Of a DNA stretch of 64,000 nucleotides, positions 1 through 13,800 are shown piece after piece; positions within the stretch are counted from its first letter, which is position 1; every line of letters starts with the position of its first letter. The notes beneath the pieces are model-generated. The model was not told the DNA's origin. It saw only the letters and a program-made list of their open reading frames with translations, and did not search any database. A program made the translations under genes and the position numbers. The stretch lies in assembly GCA_035041965.1 (NCBI GenBank), contig JAPYMA010000325.1, positions 248,001 to 312,000 of the forward strand, given 5' to 3'. This DNA comes from Anisakis pegreffii (lineage: Eukaryota; Nematoda; Chromadorea; Rhabditida; Anisakidae).

Positions 1-243
1 CAATAACTTATACCAACCATCTTCTACTATTACAATTCTACAAACAATTATAATTTGCGACCACTCAAACAATTCTATTCCAATGTACTATTACAATTCG
101 TCCATTTCCCGTGTCATAAATTTTTGAAAAAAAAAAGACAGTTTGTGGAATGCAGCAACGATAGTTGATTTGATGTTCTGCGAGATTATTGTGATGCGTT
201 CAACATATTTTTACACAACGTTTTGGTTTGTTCATTTTTGCAG

Positions 244-392
244 TAGAGAACATCGACGAGAGAATGACATCAAATCAGAGTCAACTTCCTCGCAGGTTAA
301 GCCAAGATCCATCCAGAAGGACGAGTCTCGCGTTCAGGGTCAGTCCAGTGGTTATTTGCGATGCAACTGCACCCACAGACAACGATGACTAA
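244..392 (+). CDS. Candidate terminal exon of an unidentified plus-strand gene
   Basis: A clean acceptor (ttcatttttgcag) ends at 243. It is followed by an open frame that reads VENIDERMTSNQSQ, then RRLSQDPSRRTS, and ends in PTDNDD with a TAA stop at 390-392. The segment is hydrophilic, with Ser/Arg clusters that look like kinase-type sites, and its composition differs from the surrounding AT-rich DNA. Any earlier exons would lie left of the window. I do not recognise the protein. It could be an alternative 3' end of the same gene as the membrane exon at 2048, or chance. Low confidence. Confidence 0.28.
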
Positions 393-2047
393 AAACAGCG
401 ACGCATTCAGCTTACTGATGATATTACTAATTACATTGATTGCGAATTACATTTTCGAGACAACTGCCTTTTTGGAAATACGTTCAAATGAACATCCACT
501 GCTGTATTTGACTGATGATGAGATCAATTCTGAACGAACGCACGTTTACGTTCATATTAGTGGATTCAGTAAAAGAAACGTCAATTTCACTGACATTCGA
601 AAATGATTAAACCAAAATCGTCGGTTTGATTAAATAACTCTAAAAAGTCAACATGCATACGTAAAGAATTTTCAAAATTTCATATTCTCAAACGATTGCA
701 GTTAATTATTAGGATAAAACGCACGTGCACATAATAGTAAATGCGATGATCACTCACGAACGCTGACATCACTCAAATTGCTTTGGCGTGGAAATTCTTA
801 GAATAAGATGCTAGGCGATTCCAAAACTGGACGAAACCGAGAGTTTCTATTGACAGAAATGACGATGCAAATTTCAAAACATATACTGAAACTGTTCAAA
901 ATCATTTTCGATGATAATTCCTTTCGTTGGATTATTCAATACAGATGAAATTTTCGAGCGATCACTTAACTCTGTCATCGGATTCGTTTCGTACGCAACA
1001 AATTTGAAAACAAGAAAAAGCGAACTACGAAAATATCGTTGAAAGCGTTTCACTGTGAGAATTTTTTCTCAAAAAAAAAAAAACAACTAGTCTATGATAA
1101 TTGTTGGAGTTGACGAGCGACGAGGTTGCATTTGACTAATCATTATTCCACTGAGACAATCATTGAAAAGCAAATTAGCCCTCCAGTTTGTTCACCAAAA
1201 AACACCAAATTGCAATAATTCATCGAAATTAAATTTTTTTTTAGCAAAGTTATTGCGAAGGACATGGAAGTTTTTGCAGTGGAAGCAATGCGAAATGCCC
1301 ACTTCAAAACTCATTAAGCGTCACCGCACGGAAGAGAGCCGCCGTTAATTCAACTGGGGGGCAGGTTGGTGGTTCCCATCATATGCTCCGTCCGCCATCG
1401 TTATTCGTCAACATCCGCTACTAGATGCTGCTGCTGCTGCTGCTTACTTGATGCATAATTATCCCCGTTGATCAATTCTCAACGGCACAAATCCAATCGC
1501 CATGTATTCGCGAATGACAGCGATTACTGCTGATATAAGCGAATAGCAGCACATCGATTGATGCGATCATTTTGGCTTGTCAGCGTCATTTCGACGATGT
1601 CACCCAATCGAAGCACTTTCTTGTTGAGTACAACACAACGCATATGTCGTCAAATGAAACTCATAAATAAAAATGAACGCAGAAACTCAGTCAAGAAAAA
1701 CAAAACAAACCGAATTTCTTTTGCATTAATCAAAATGGAATTCGTTGAAATGCTTAATTGCATTCATGAAAAATTCATCCACAAAATGTAACAGCTAACA
1801 TTAAGTCTGCTACGCATTTCCAATCACCATTTCTCAACTGAATCGGGTGAATATTCATCAGAAAGCAGCAGCAGCACGCAATAATACTCAAACAAATAAT
1901 CCAATCTTCGATAATAGTTCGATAATCTATTCCATGTGAACGAAACAAGAGATTTTCACTGTTTTTGTGTATGTAGATGAAATTCAAAAACGTTGATCAT
2001 TCAATTCAACATTGTTTTGAACGATGCTGAATGATGGTTGTTTTCAG
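393..2047. other. Non-coding AT-rich stretch with a CTG microsatellite
   Basis: I see no convincing exon here. Short frames exist but lack splice context or protein-like composition. The one recognisable item is a CTG/TGC trinucleotide run at about 1426-1444. Confidence 0.5.
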
Positions 2048-2214
2048 CTTTTTCTATGCGTTATTGGCTCATTGCTAAGCTTCAGTATATGCATTTGGTT
2101 GACAGCGTTCAGTCAAGATTTACGGTGGAGACGATTACTATTTGCTGCAGGTGCTGCACTTTGTGCACTCCTGTTTGCCATGCTCGCCATACAAACCATG
2201 CGAAAAGCAAAACA
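2048..2214 (+). CDS. Candidate internal exon of a multi-pass membrane protein
   Basis: A good acceptor (gttgttttcag) ends at 2047. The frame that follows encodes two hydrophobic segments separated by a short charged loop: LFLCVIGSLLSFSICIWLTA, then FSQDLRWRR, then LLFAAGAALCALLFAMLAIQ, followed by basic residues. A donor is possible at AACA|GTTCGT (2214/2215). The two-helix hairpin with an RWRR loop resembles four-helix claudin/PMP22/TARP-like proteins, but no signature residue proves this. Partner exons were not securely found; the candidate at 3573 could be the cytoplasmic tail. The call rests on hydrophobicity and splice context only. Confidence 0.33.
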
Positions 2215-3572
2215 GTTCGTTTCAGTTTCTTCTTCAAAAAAAACCGTTTCTTGGTTTCTGCTAAATCTTTTCTGTTATGAATTGTTCGCATCTAACTTTT
2301 GTTTTTCTATATCCACATTAATACGAGGCACCAATCAATGAACCACAACAAATTTTTGTTCATCTTAACACTAAATCACTTCGAAGAAAGCCGCCGCCTT
2401 ATGAAAAGTTTCTGAGAATGAACAATAATTCATAAGAAAGAGTTCATGAAGACGCCAAGCACATAGAGAAAGTTACAAATTTGGAGAATAGCTGAAACTT
2501 TCGTTGTAATTAGGCGCCGCGCCGTTCGGCGCTCAAAGAGTCTCCAAAACGAAAAATTTTTCAAAAAATGCTCTATTTTGCGTGTCTTATTTATATTCGC
2601 CTTTTGAAATAGCATTTGCTAGCTTAAGTCAATCATTCATATGAGTGTTGATAGTTACCAAGCAGTGACCAAAGCTTAATGCAGTTTATCAATGCGCAAC
2701 TATTGAAAACAAACATGATTGGCATATTCGAGCAATCATTCATTCATTCCTTTTTAATCATCGTCTAATTTAAACGCATCCAGAAGATTCCCTCTTCAAA
2801 TGAACCAATTGTAAACAAGTCAAATCTCGTGAGATTTTGATGTTTAATTCGCATTCTCTTCAGTGGCTGTTTGCGAGAGCAAATGAAGCCTTTTTCGAAA
2901 GTAACATAGTGGCATTGTTGCGTTAACCTATGATTCCATTCAACCTTCAATTCCATTAATTATTCATCAACTCTAACCATCAATAAATCCCATCCTCAGC
3001 ATGATGCATCAATACTATTGCATAATGACTAATTATGTTCATTGTGAACCATTCAGCAACATCCTCCCTCGTAATCTTATTATTGGCACCAATGCTTTCT
3101 GAATTGTTATTGTGAAAACGAGAAAATTTGTTTGAAGCAAGCAATGGTCATCTTCAGTTGATGATTGCGATACACTAGAGCTGCCCAAAACAACTGTGCA
3201 TTTCACGTTATCCCATACGAAACTATTTTCGCCGTATTTCGTGACATGCATCATCAATCATGCACAGCGATCCATCAAAATCGGAATCTTACTCAGCAAT
3301 AATCCACTCACGTTTGCCCGATGAAGCACTTTTCATATCGCACTCAACAATCCTCCCCACGCATCCTTACACTGGCCGTGCACTTGTTTCAGTCCTCAAT
3401 ATCTCGTATCATTTATTGGAGTTTGTTATTCCACTTGACTTTTTGCACTAATTCAGATGAAACATTCACTGAACTATTTTCGCACACCAGATATCTCTTT
3501 TGAACAGTGATCATGTTGACATGACTGTTGATAGTAGAATGGAAACGGAAATATAGCAGTGAGAAGCTGAAG

Positions 3573-3850
3573 TGATCTCATCGAAACATGCTGCACATTT
3601 GCAACGTTCTCTAAATGATTTGATTGAGTTTAGGCCTCCAATCGAAGAAGCGATTCCAAATTTGGCCCATCGTCGATCCACAATCGCAAGATCCGGAGGT
3701 GCGAAAAAGTCGATTTGCAGTGGAATGATTCGAGAAGATAGTCAATCTGGTGGAGGAGGTAGTGGTGGTGCTGCTAACAGTGGCGATCGTAAGGATGCAC
3801 CAACATCCGTGGTCGTTTCATCAGGTGGAAAACGCACTTCGCTGACGTGA
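3573..3850 (+). CDS. Candidate C-terminal exon, Gly/Ser-rich hydrophilic tail
   Basis: The frame is open for about 90 codons to a TGA at 3848-3850. It contains HLQRSLNDLIEFRPPIEEA, a basic Ser/Thr stretch (HRRSTIARSGGAKKS), a Gly-rich run (GGGGSGG) and the terminus SSGGKRTSLT. An in-frame TGA just upstream puts the acceptor near ctgaag|tg (3572/3573) or slightly earlier. Composition looks coding. The protein is unidentified and could be the cytoplasmic tail of the membrane protein exon at 2048. A basic tail ending in Ser/Thr is compatible with that but not diagnostic. Confidence 0.3.
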
Positions 3851-6800
3851 TCCAAGGTAACAGTGATAAAACGCGCGATCATCTCACATGCGAATCCATC
3901 AGATCATCGACGATCTCTCATCTCCACACCACTATCACTGAGTCTTCTTCCATTTAGTTACGCGTATTCTTCGGTTGCGTTCAATCGTTCGTTTCGATTT
4001 TTCGGTTCATTTCATTCGATTCTTCTTTTTTTGTTTTTTTGAGATTTATCGAGATGAGACGTGAACGTTAACTGTCATTTCGTTCATTATTGAATTGATC
4101 CGTTCATTTACTCATGATTACTTATTGCTCTTTTGTTCTGACTTTTATTACCGTGATATATTTTTGATGATGAATATGACTGATCATGAATGCTGTGGTG
4201 ATTATGAATTCAGAACGCAGTGAATCATTTGCTCATGAACTAATGAACACAAAGAAGCACCACCATAGCAAAAGCATTTGCAAATCGCGCTGATGTAAGT
4301 CGACGGTGATAAATCTATTCAAGCGCTCATATTCAAAAATGTAAAGACAAATTGTCGTGAATGTGCATTCGTTCATGATCGATCGATTCCATTCGTTCGT
4401 TCGTTTTTTTTTTGCTCTGTTTGTTCATTTGCTTCGTTCACTTTTTCAAAGCAACAAATTCGATCAGATATACATACATAGATATACAACAGTGTGCTGC
4501 ATGTGAACAAATTAATCATTGTTTCTTGGTGAGCCAACTCAACTCCACTGTATCAAAGCTTCCGAGAATTGAGCCATACTTTAAATGATTTGTGCCTAAG
4601 CGGAACGCTATCGTCAGACGTAGAATCATTTCAAGCATGAGACAAGAACTACTGAGTGTGTTCAAAATTCGGCTTCGTTACATCATCGCGAGAAGAAATC
4701 AGTGAAGAATAAGAAACAGGAAAGTTGAATCTTTGCTGTTGTCATAAGATATGAATTCAGCCATGCATGAGGAACATTTTTTTTTGCTAGCATCCGATCA
4801 AAAATCAACGGTATTCGTTCTTAAACAGCAATCGCACTCTTTAAACAAACGCCATCAAAAAATATTATCAGATGAACGAACGAACGCTCATAAGAAATCG
4901 CAATGTGGCCACATAATTGCTCATGCATTAAGTATTTGATTTTCACAGCAATCAAACTCGCCTTAACGCACTTCCGCGTTTTCGACCCACACTCTAAGAG
5001 ACGAACAAGTTCCAGATGAATGCACCAACAATATATGAGTAATTTATGCATAACACTAAAGTCTACGAATAAGTGTGATGATCATAACGTCAATCTCGTT
5101 AGCATGCTCGGTTGCTTTTGAAACAGACACAAATTTGTTGAACACAACTCGTTAAACAGCATTCTTTAGTGGCACCAATTACTTTTATCGTACCCCATAA
5201 ATCCTGCACAAATTTGTTGACTGATTGATTGTAAGTAAGCGATAAACAATCGTTCGAGAGATTTTCATACTAGACTCAAACGAATGAATTCACTGATAAT
5301 AACACTGAAATAAGGCATCGAATTATCGACTAATTACTTTTTATGAATGGAGAATACCTTTAAACAAATGAACATTTACAGAAATGTTGAATTGTTCAGT
5401 ATTTTTTGTGTTCTGCTAACAATTCACGCGATAATTTCATTATTATTGTTTACTGTGTTGTTGTTTTTTTTTGGATTAGATTTTAATTGTTTGATCAAAT
5501 ATGATCAATTCTGAGCGCATTTGTAAATATTTGCATATTAAGCGAGTGTATTATAACAATTTACTGCGATGAGAAGGTTTGTATTAAGATGTTTGTTTTA
5601 TTCTGAATTCGCCTGCTTGTTGTGTGATTTTGTTACATTTTGTTATGCTGCAATAGCACAATTCGTGCGAATCAACTTCCTTCATCTTCTTCGACAAGAG
5701 AGCCCTAAATCATTCAGATTTAATATTCAGCAGTTGAATCACTAGACCAAATTGCTCTCCAATACAGTCAAATGTCAGAAACATTCTTAAAAATGAATAG
5801 TCGTTCAATGAATATAAATGAAAGAATCACCCACTTTTAACTAACGTCTTATGCTATTGCACAGCTAATATTATGTTATGTAAAATAGTCAGGTTATATA
5901 ATGTTATTATAATCGTTTTTTAGTGTAATGATTCGATGTGAGTTAATGTGTTGAAATACTTCTTCGTTGTAGATGTTTTGATGTTCAAAATGAACAAATA
6001 AATGAGTGTTTTCTGCTATACATTTGATTGCCTCACGCTGACACATTTGATCTATGCGCTTCATCTGCATCAATTTATTACATAGATCGCCTCAATTTAT
6101 TTGACAATTCTGAAGTTTGACAGATCATGCAATGAGATGACCAACGCGCTTGACATTACCCAGCATTCATTCATGTGTACTTGTACTTGATATTCATTCA
6201 TAAAAGAAGTGATGATCTTAAAAGGAAATGATGTCGCCATATACAGACTTATAAATTCAATGTTTCGTGAGTAAATTTTCAGTCAAATTGCAACATTCTA
6301 CGTTCATGATGCCGGAATTTCAGTTGATGCCAAATAAAGTTCATGAATGCATGAATTCTCATAGATGAATGCATGATTCAATCAATGCATATCGAACGCA
6401 AAATCCATAGGTTCTGCAAAGCAGAACCATTCTAATTCCGAAAATTTTAGGATGTTTAGAAGGATCCCAAAATGATCCATATGTATCCTATCGCTTGCCA
6501 AATCTCATTCTCATTATTAGCATCAATCACTGTCACACAAACGGTTTACGAATAGTTTCACTTTCTTGCAGTTGGATCATTGATCTCAAGTCTTCCACTC
6601 TTTTCAGTCGTCCAATACGATTTTGCACTCGCACCCCAATCCATCAGCAATATCCCAAACACACGCATAATGCACTCTATGCACTCACATCAATAAAATT
6701 TCATACTCAAAACTGCGCCATTATCAATCAAATTCATTTCGTTCTCGAAACTGCCCTCATTACATTTTCGATAAGTATCTCCACTCAATTAATTCAGTGC

Positions 6801-9800
6801 TTACTGAAGCAAAAATTAAATCACCATTCGCTCGACTCGTATCAAGGGAATTTTCATTTCACATAAAATCGAATCACTTTCAATCCCTTCCTAAGAACAT
6901 AAACATGTACTTGAATGCCAAACATATGTGAATGTGGTCATTCATCTTAAGCCGATTCTCGAAAATAAACAAAAAAAGAAAGACAAATGCACCCTCGTCA
7001 AAACACGGCTGTTATCGTGCAAATGGCTGCAGTCAATAACATAGCATTGCTTTGAGATGATCGATGGGATCGAATGAATGAAAAGACGACTGAGAGGCGA
7101 TAAGCACGGTATTTGTGCTAGCAGATTAATAAAACCTTTCGTTTCTTCAAGTTAATGCAAAGGCGCAAATCAAGTGACGTGAATAAGTCGGCAATGACAC
7201 AGCCAGTTTAAACTCGATTTGAAAATGAGAGATTCCGTGATGAGTTCGATGATTCTTTGCACCATAAAAATTGCTATCAATAGCGATACTTTGTCGAATC
7301 TAAATCGTTTTCAATTGCTCTCGACTTCGCCACTTTCTTGCCCTATGTCAGAAAAACAGCGAAAGAAAAATCATTTTTGCAGGAAATTCGCCTACAAAGC
7401 AAGATATAGCTACTAGCTTCAAATTGTCAGTTGCTTTTGCTGTCGTCAGCAGTTTCCGTTTTCTTAATTTTTTTTTCAAATCAGCAATATCATTCCGATG
7501 TTTGAACTCTACGAATTTGTAATCATCTACAGCACATATTCTTTCAAATGTTCAATCTTGATAAACTCCGTTACAACTGCTACACTAATCGCTAGACGAA
7601 AATATTCCCGAGAATTATGGCTAAATAGTAATTCACCTAATTAAAATGCACATTTAGACGAAATTATTTCTGCGAATCATGGCTAAATAGTAATTCACCT
7701 AATCAGAATGCACATTCAGCAGTACATTTCGCACAAACTTGTATTCTTTGATATGGGTACTTACGATTATTTTGAGATGCCAAATGCAAGCTCACAGGTA
7801 GACAAAGTCGTTTGCTTAGATTGCTTGCTTTTTCAATTTTTTCATAGTCATTGTGATTACTGACTCCTTCTCGTTACCATTATAATAATATTGTTATCAG
7901 TATTAATACTGCTATTGCTGATGCTAGCAGAAAGGTTATCGCTGTAAACAATTGCCTTACAATTAGGTTTTTTTTTGTTTTTCCTTCGTTTGCTTAGTAG
8001 GAGAAAAATCGAATTGCGAAAGAACTTCGAAGACCAGTGGACGATTTCTTTAACAAACTGATATGCTCAGCTTAATCTCAGTGAGACGTTGAGTTGTTGA
8101 ATTGGATTTTCCATTTCAGTAGCATAAAAAACATGTTTTAGAAAAATAACTTTTTCTCCACAATGTTTGCATCGATTTTTTGATGTTCATAAATCGTGAA
8201 TTTAAGCTCTCTCGAAGAGAGTATATTGAATGGTTCATTGAAATTGTGAATAGAGAAAGTTTTTTCTCTTGAATGGGATTTGTCAGAGAGTAACAATTGA
8301 GCTCACGCAGACTTGAAGTCGCTATGAACGTGAATCATTGAATACTACTTCATACTGGTTGGTTATTCTGCACTGAATGCATGATTTATTAGCACTATTA
8401 ATGATTACGATGGTACTAATGACATGGATAAGAATGATAACGTGGATGATGATCATTCATTGTGCTGTTCGCAGTACACAACTACTCTTTATGGTGTGAC
8501 ATTTATTAATTATGGCACACTTTAATTGCTAATAACAGTCGATAAATGTCACAAAGTAATCGAGTGAAGAACGAGCAGAGGTCAGTCATATGGCAAAATG
8601 TCATACGGCTTACGATTGATCATTAGACCTAATACTAACGCACCAAAAATGTTGCATGCAATGCTGTAGGGATTCTCGGATGCATCAAATGCTAAGACTA
8701 AAGACTCTTATCGGTAAATGCGAAGACTGCTAGATGTTCAGGTGGTCATCATTTGTTGATCATGATCACCTTATAGTGTGAATCATTTAACGTCTAGCAA
8801 CCATTCTTACAAAGGTTTTTCGTTATGCTGAAGGCATTTTCGTAATGCGAGGAGTCTATGCACAAAACCAAAATTTTCCTATATGTCCGTCCCTTCAAAA
8901 AAATAAAGTTTCCACTCCACACACAATATCCCACAAACACTTCCGACCGCACTCTCCAATAAAGATTTTCTGAATTCCACATGAATAAAGTGTCACACGT
9001 AAACTCATTGTTCAAAAATAATACACTCTAATAGCGACTGTAATCATCATTCCAGATGATCTTTTTAAGATCACACTTCACTGAGCATCATACATGAATA
9101 CATACTCAAATCGCGTATTTCCCCATTCGAAACCATGAAACCTCCGTCTGTCCTCGCATTCAGACTGGTTGATAAACTGCATCCGAAATCAATTCAGTTC
9201 GCTTTGATGATATGTGTCAGTTTCGAGTGAATATATGCATGCGATGAATTAATTCTCAATAAATAATAGAACAGCTAATCGTTGACAACTGTACGAGAGT
9301 ATTTCGATACGTTTTGAAATGTGCCTGAAACAAGCGAACAAAATGGCTCTATGTTCTGTCACTCACTAGATGAAAACTGCCTTCAACTTAATAACTTAAG
9401 TCTTTCTAAGAAATCACGCGAAAATTTGTTCGTCGTTGTTATGAGAAACGCTGATAGTCAACAAACTCACAGATTTTAGATAAATCCAAAAAAAACAAGT
9501 CTCACAGATCGACGTAGCCGTATGCACATGATTGATTGGTTGGATCAGACAAAATGCATTTTCTTCCACTAAATGTCACGCATACTACTCCTGAGAACGA
9601 TAAATGCCAATGACGCTCAAAGAAATGAAGCTTGATTCTTGATTTCGATTCACCAACCTAATACCATCATCAATCTTCTTTCTCAACGCATAACACATAC
9701 AGCGAATCATTTCTTTTTTTCGTATTCTCTTACAAACGCATATACACAACCGAAACAATTGAGCATTTAGGCAATTCTTCAACATAAACCAGTACATAAA

Positions 9801-10339
9801 CTTCAGGCCACTAGACTGCTTCGTAATCAGTAGAACAGGGAATGAGGATCACTTCAGTTCGTTTTTTTTTCAGAATAAATGAATACTCAGAATTTCATCT
9901 TGATTTGCGAAGAAATCATGAGATTATATTGATAATAATAAGTGAGAAACTAGAGTAAGGACAAGTTTGCGAGTAAAATAGAATTCGAAAACTGCAAAAA
10001 AGTTCGATACTAAACAGTAAATTAAGTAGAAATTAATTGGTTTTTTTCAATTACACCCAAATGCGCCCGGTAAAACACAAACGGTTTCCTAGTTCAAACT
10101 GAAAACTCCAATCAACTTCATTCGCGGAGGTGTCGTTCTCAGTTGAAAGCATTTTTTTTTCAATTTGTGTGATAGCTATTCGCTTATATGAAGTCGTAAA
10201 GGAGTTTTTGTCTTGTATCCCTTGCCAAAACACAGCCAACTTGTGACGAATATTCGATGAGAACAAGAAAGCATAAGGGAATAGAGTGCATACTAGAGGT
10301 ATGCTCCTCGAAATATACTCCAACTGGTTGTAAGACGAA
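3851..10339. other. Long AT-rich stretch with no recognisable gene
   Basis: Scanned on both strands: no conserved protein segment, rRNA or tRNA was recognised. It lies downstream of the kinesin on the minus strand, so small 3' exons or the 3'UTR of that gene could be here, but none could be identified. Simple ATTCA/GAATG-type repetition is frequent. A 62 bp duplication lies at 7594-7717. Confidence 0.5.
7594..7717. repeat. Two-copy 62 bp tandem duplication
   Basis: Units at 7594-7655 and 7656-7717 both begin agacgaaa(a/t)tatt and share ggctaaatagtaattcacct before diverging slightly near aatgcacatt. The copies are about 90% identical, so this looks like a local duplication. No coding role is seen. 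Confidence 0.8.
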
Positions 10340-10720
10340 ATGAAATAATCAAAAACCGTTTCAATTCATGGAGACGAGACGGGAAATTTCGTCTACGCGC
10401 TCGATTAGATACGAGACGAGAAATTGGATGATTCGAGCAGCAACGATAACATTCTCGGAATGATCCCTGCATTCGTTAAAGAAATTTTCTCAACATTTCA
10501 GAGATACGATAAATCGAAAAAATCTTTGAGAAAACTTGTGACACTATCTCAAAATATCCACAAATCACTTAAAATGCGGCATTCCAAGAAAAGTCGCGGC
10601 ATTCTCTCGCGGAATAAGCGATAAGATTCTTCTCAAGTGCACGAAACGATACGAAACGAGAAACGTTCGAGAGCCGTTCGTTTTCTCGTGTCATTTCTCG
10701 TTATTCGTTTCGACACGCAG
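10340..10720. repeat. Repeat-like palindromic segment next to the last identified kinesin exon
   Basis: The segment is built from variants of a gagacgagaaa/tttctcgtctc motif in both orientations. Near its right end, acgagaaacgttcg pairs with cgttcgttttctcgt (about 10656-10690), followed by more tttctcg/ttcgtttcg copies. A 66-codon frame inside it has no protein-like features. It is probably a small non-autonomous element or a degenerate satellite. No clear terminal repeats or target duplication were found. Confidence 0.4.
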
Positions 10721-10867
10721 ACCATCAACATAAAAGAGACACGGTGATGTGAAATAATGAATGAAAAAATAAATTTCTGAAAAATAAATCGTATAAACCT
10801 TAATGTTACGATGCAAAAAGATAACTATATGGAAAAGAAAAAGCTTTTGGAAATAATCAAAACAAGC

Positions 10868-13800
10868 CTTTGTGCTGTCGCTATCGACACTGGCGATTGT
10901 GTTCTGCAGTTCGGTGATCTGATCTTGCAGATAGCCCATCTTATCTTGGCATCCGTCGATCTGTTCACCGATTAGATCACGTTCTGATAGATCTTTCGTG
11001 GCGATGAAACGTTGCTCCTGAAAATTTTACCGTTCATTTTTTACACCACAAACGCACCGACCATTTTCTGAACATAATCCATTTCGACGAATTTATTCTC
11101 AAGACATACTCCCCACCTTCAAAACGGTATATAATATGATTATGAATGACATTCGATAATCCTCGAACAAACCAACTAAAATAGCGAACACTTCCAAAAG
11201 TAAGGCATCTGCACATCCATCGAATCACACGATAATATTCTCATATAGTCGCCAAAACATCACTAAATCTATTTCTGAATTTATGAAAAAAACCATACAA
11301 GATGTTGGATTTCGTCGATGAGTGCATGACGCTCATTCATTCGCCTCTCCAACTCTTCTTCCATTTTCGTAACTGATTGTCGTTGTGTTATCCTTCGACA
11401 TATCTGTCAAACATATTCATGCATTACATTCAATTATTTCACTTATGAACATTGCTTTCATTCATAACTTCGAATTTAAATCGTCAATGAAGTATTGTGT
11501 ACAGACTTCAATACAACTCATTTTTCAAGCGATCTAGACGGATGTGTAAAACTGATTGAAACACCTTACATTCTTTTCGATCGTTAGCCATTTATTTTTA
11601 GCATTTTTCGCAGAGAACGGCGCGATTCCGGAGGCACGACCCATTTGTAGACGAGCCCGTGCTGCGGCCGTTCTTGGCATTGCCTGACGAGCCGCAGCTG
11701 ATGTGCGATTACTGGCCGCGGAACTGCTTAAATTCGATGCCGAATTCGTCGTCTCGAAGCCACCTCGACCCGTTCGTGTGATTCGGTTCTATATCGGTCA
11801 TTATCAACGGACAACAACTTACAAGAATCATCAATAGAGGCACACCAACACTCACAAACGTAACAATTTTTCACTAGGGTCAATAATATGTCTTATGTGC
11901 TGTTCAAAAAACAATACAAGATTACGGAAATATCCCACAAATCCTTTGACTTCCAAAAGAAATTTTCATTTGTTTAGTCAATAATGAACGAAATGTTTAT
12001 CTGCGATTAATAAATACTAATCCCACAAAACAGTTAACATTGTTCGCGGCTGGGATGAAATCTGATTATTTGATACTGATTGGTGAATGATATAGTTTTC
12101 ACTTTTCTGCTTCAGTCACCAGCAAAATTCTGCTTCAGTTAATCCTGCAGTGAATACAGTTTGCATTTGATACATACCGTTTGTCGATTCTTTTCACGTA
12201 ATCGCGCCAGTTCATCATTGGTCCTCTTCAAGAACATTTCCCTTTGACGATCTCGGTTCTCCAATTGCTTTATTTGATTGTCTTTCTTCCTATAACAGTC
12301 AACTTTGAGCCAATTATATCTCCTATGTATTGTTTCAATTAGTGGCGAACGAACATGTCATTTAGTCTTTGAAAAATAAGTAATCCATCACATTAATATG
12401 CATGCGAATTCAACTATTTTATTGTATTTGCTTTATCAATCCATCCATCATGATCTATTCGTCAAATGTGAAGAAATCCATATGGAAAAAAAATGATCAA
12501 ACGATATTCGTTTGTTGAAGTAAAAGTGAATAGAAAATCAGATGAGAAAACGAAACGAATCAACCTCGATTCCTTCTCTAATCCAGCTACTCGCTTCGAA
12601 TGGGCCAATTCGGATGCTTTCGCTTTCTTTGCTTCTTCTTTGATTTTTTGCATTAATTCAACCTGTAGTCGACACAAACTATCAGATTATACACAACGAA
12701 AACACCATCATTTATTCCAACAATTCAGTTTCACGCTCGATAAATCTCGATAAAGTTCCCATTAATATGCCGTAATAGTGCTTGAAATGACAGTTTTCGA
12801 TACTATGTGCAAATGTAATTATTTGTTGAACGATGTTCATCTTGAAGTTACATCGTTTAAAGTACGTTCACTTCCATTAACATTTTCCATCTCAGAACTA
12901 ATTATGATAATATCAACGAGAAAAGCGATTATCATAGAATGTTCGTTAGGTCGCTGAGTTGAACGTGTTCAATTGTGAACTTCACGCTTGATAAACATTC
13001 ACAGTTATCAGGATTAAGAATCGGAGATGATAAATTGAGGGAACTGAAGTTATCTGCGAAGAAATTCAGAATGAAAGCACCTTAAGTTTCTTCATGTCGG
13101 ACAATTCACCGCGTAACTTCATTAACTGTTGTTGTTCCATTGCTTGTCGAGCTTGCATTTTACGATGTTCCCTTTCGACCGATTGCAACTTCTTGAACTC
13201 GGTTCGCATTTCATTCAGTTTCCTTTCGTAGTCTTCACGAATCTTCTTCACGTGTTCCGAATCGAGTTTCGACGCATTTTTAGTCGCTACAAAAAAACGC
13301 TAATGTCAGAATGTCAGAGACAATTGAAAGCAAAATTCACGCATTTCAAATATTTCGCTTGGCTATTCACCGTTAAGAGTTATTTCTTGCAACTTCCGAA
13401 ACTCACTCAGTGACAAACTATGCATGTTTCAATTCAACTACCATCGGAAGTTCATCGCGTTAGCAATTGCGGTAATAATGATAATAATGATAGAACGAAA
13501 ACGTTAATAACAGTTCCGAACCCATTTCAGAGAGAACACGATCTCTTTCAGCTTCAGTGGCTGCGATTCGAAGGGACAATTCGGCGAGCTTCTTTTCATA
13601 AGTGATTCGTACCTTAAATAAACCTATTATCACAACCGTTTCTTGATGGATATTGATGAGATGAAATCAACGTATTGATAAAATACTGATAAGCAACAAG
13701 CGATTTCGACAATTCAATCATTCAATCGCGTCACTGCACTACTGTTTTTGGTAAACTCAATGTCACTCGATAATAATGAGAGCAGTTTCTGTGTCTCCCA

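Noticed and set aside
10424..10624. 66-codon basic frame next to the kinesin
   Set aside because: It lies entirely inside a palindromic repeat segment and resembles no protein.
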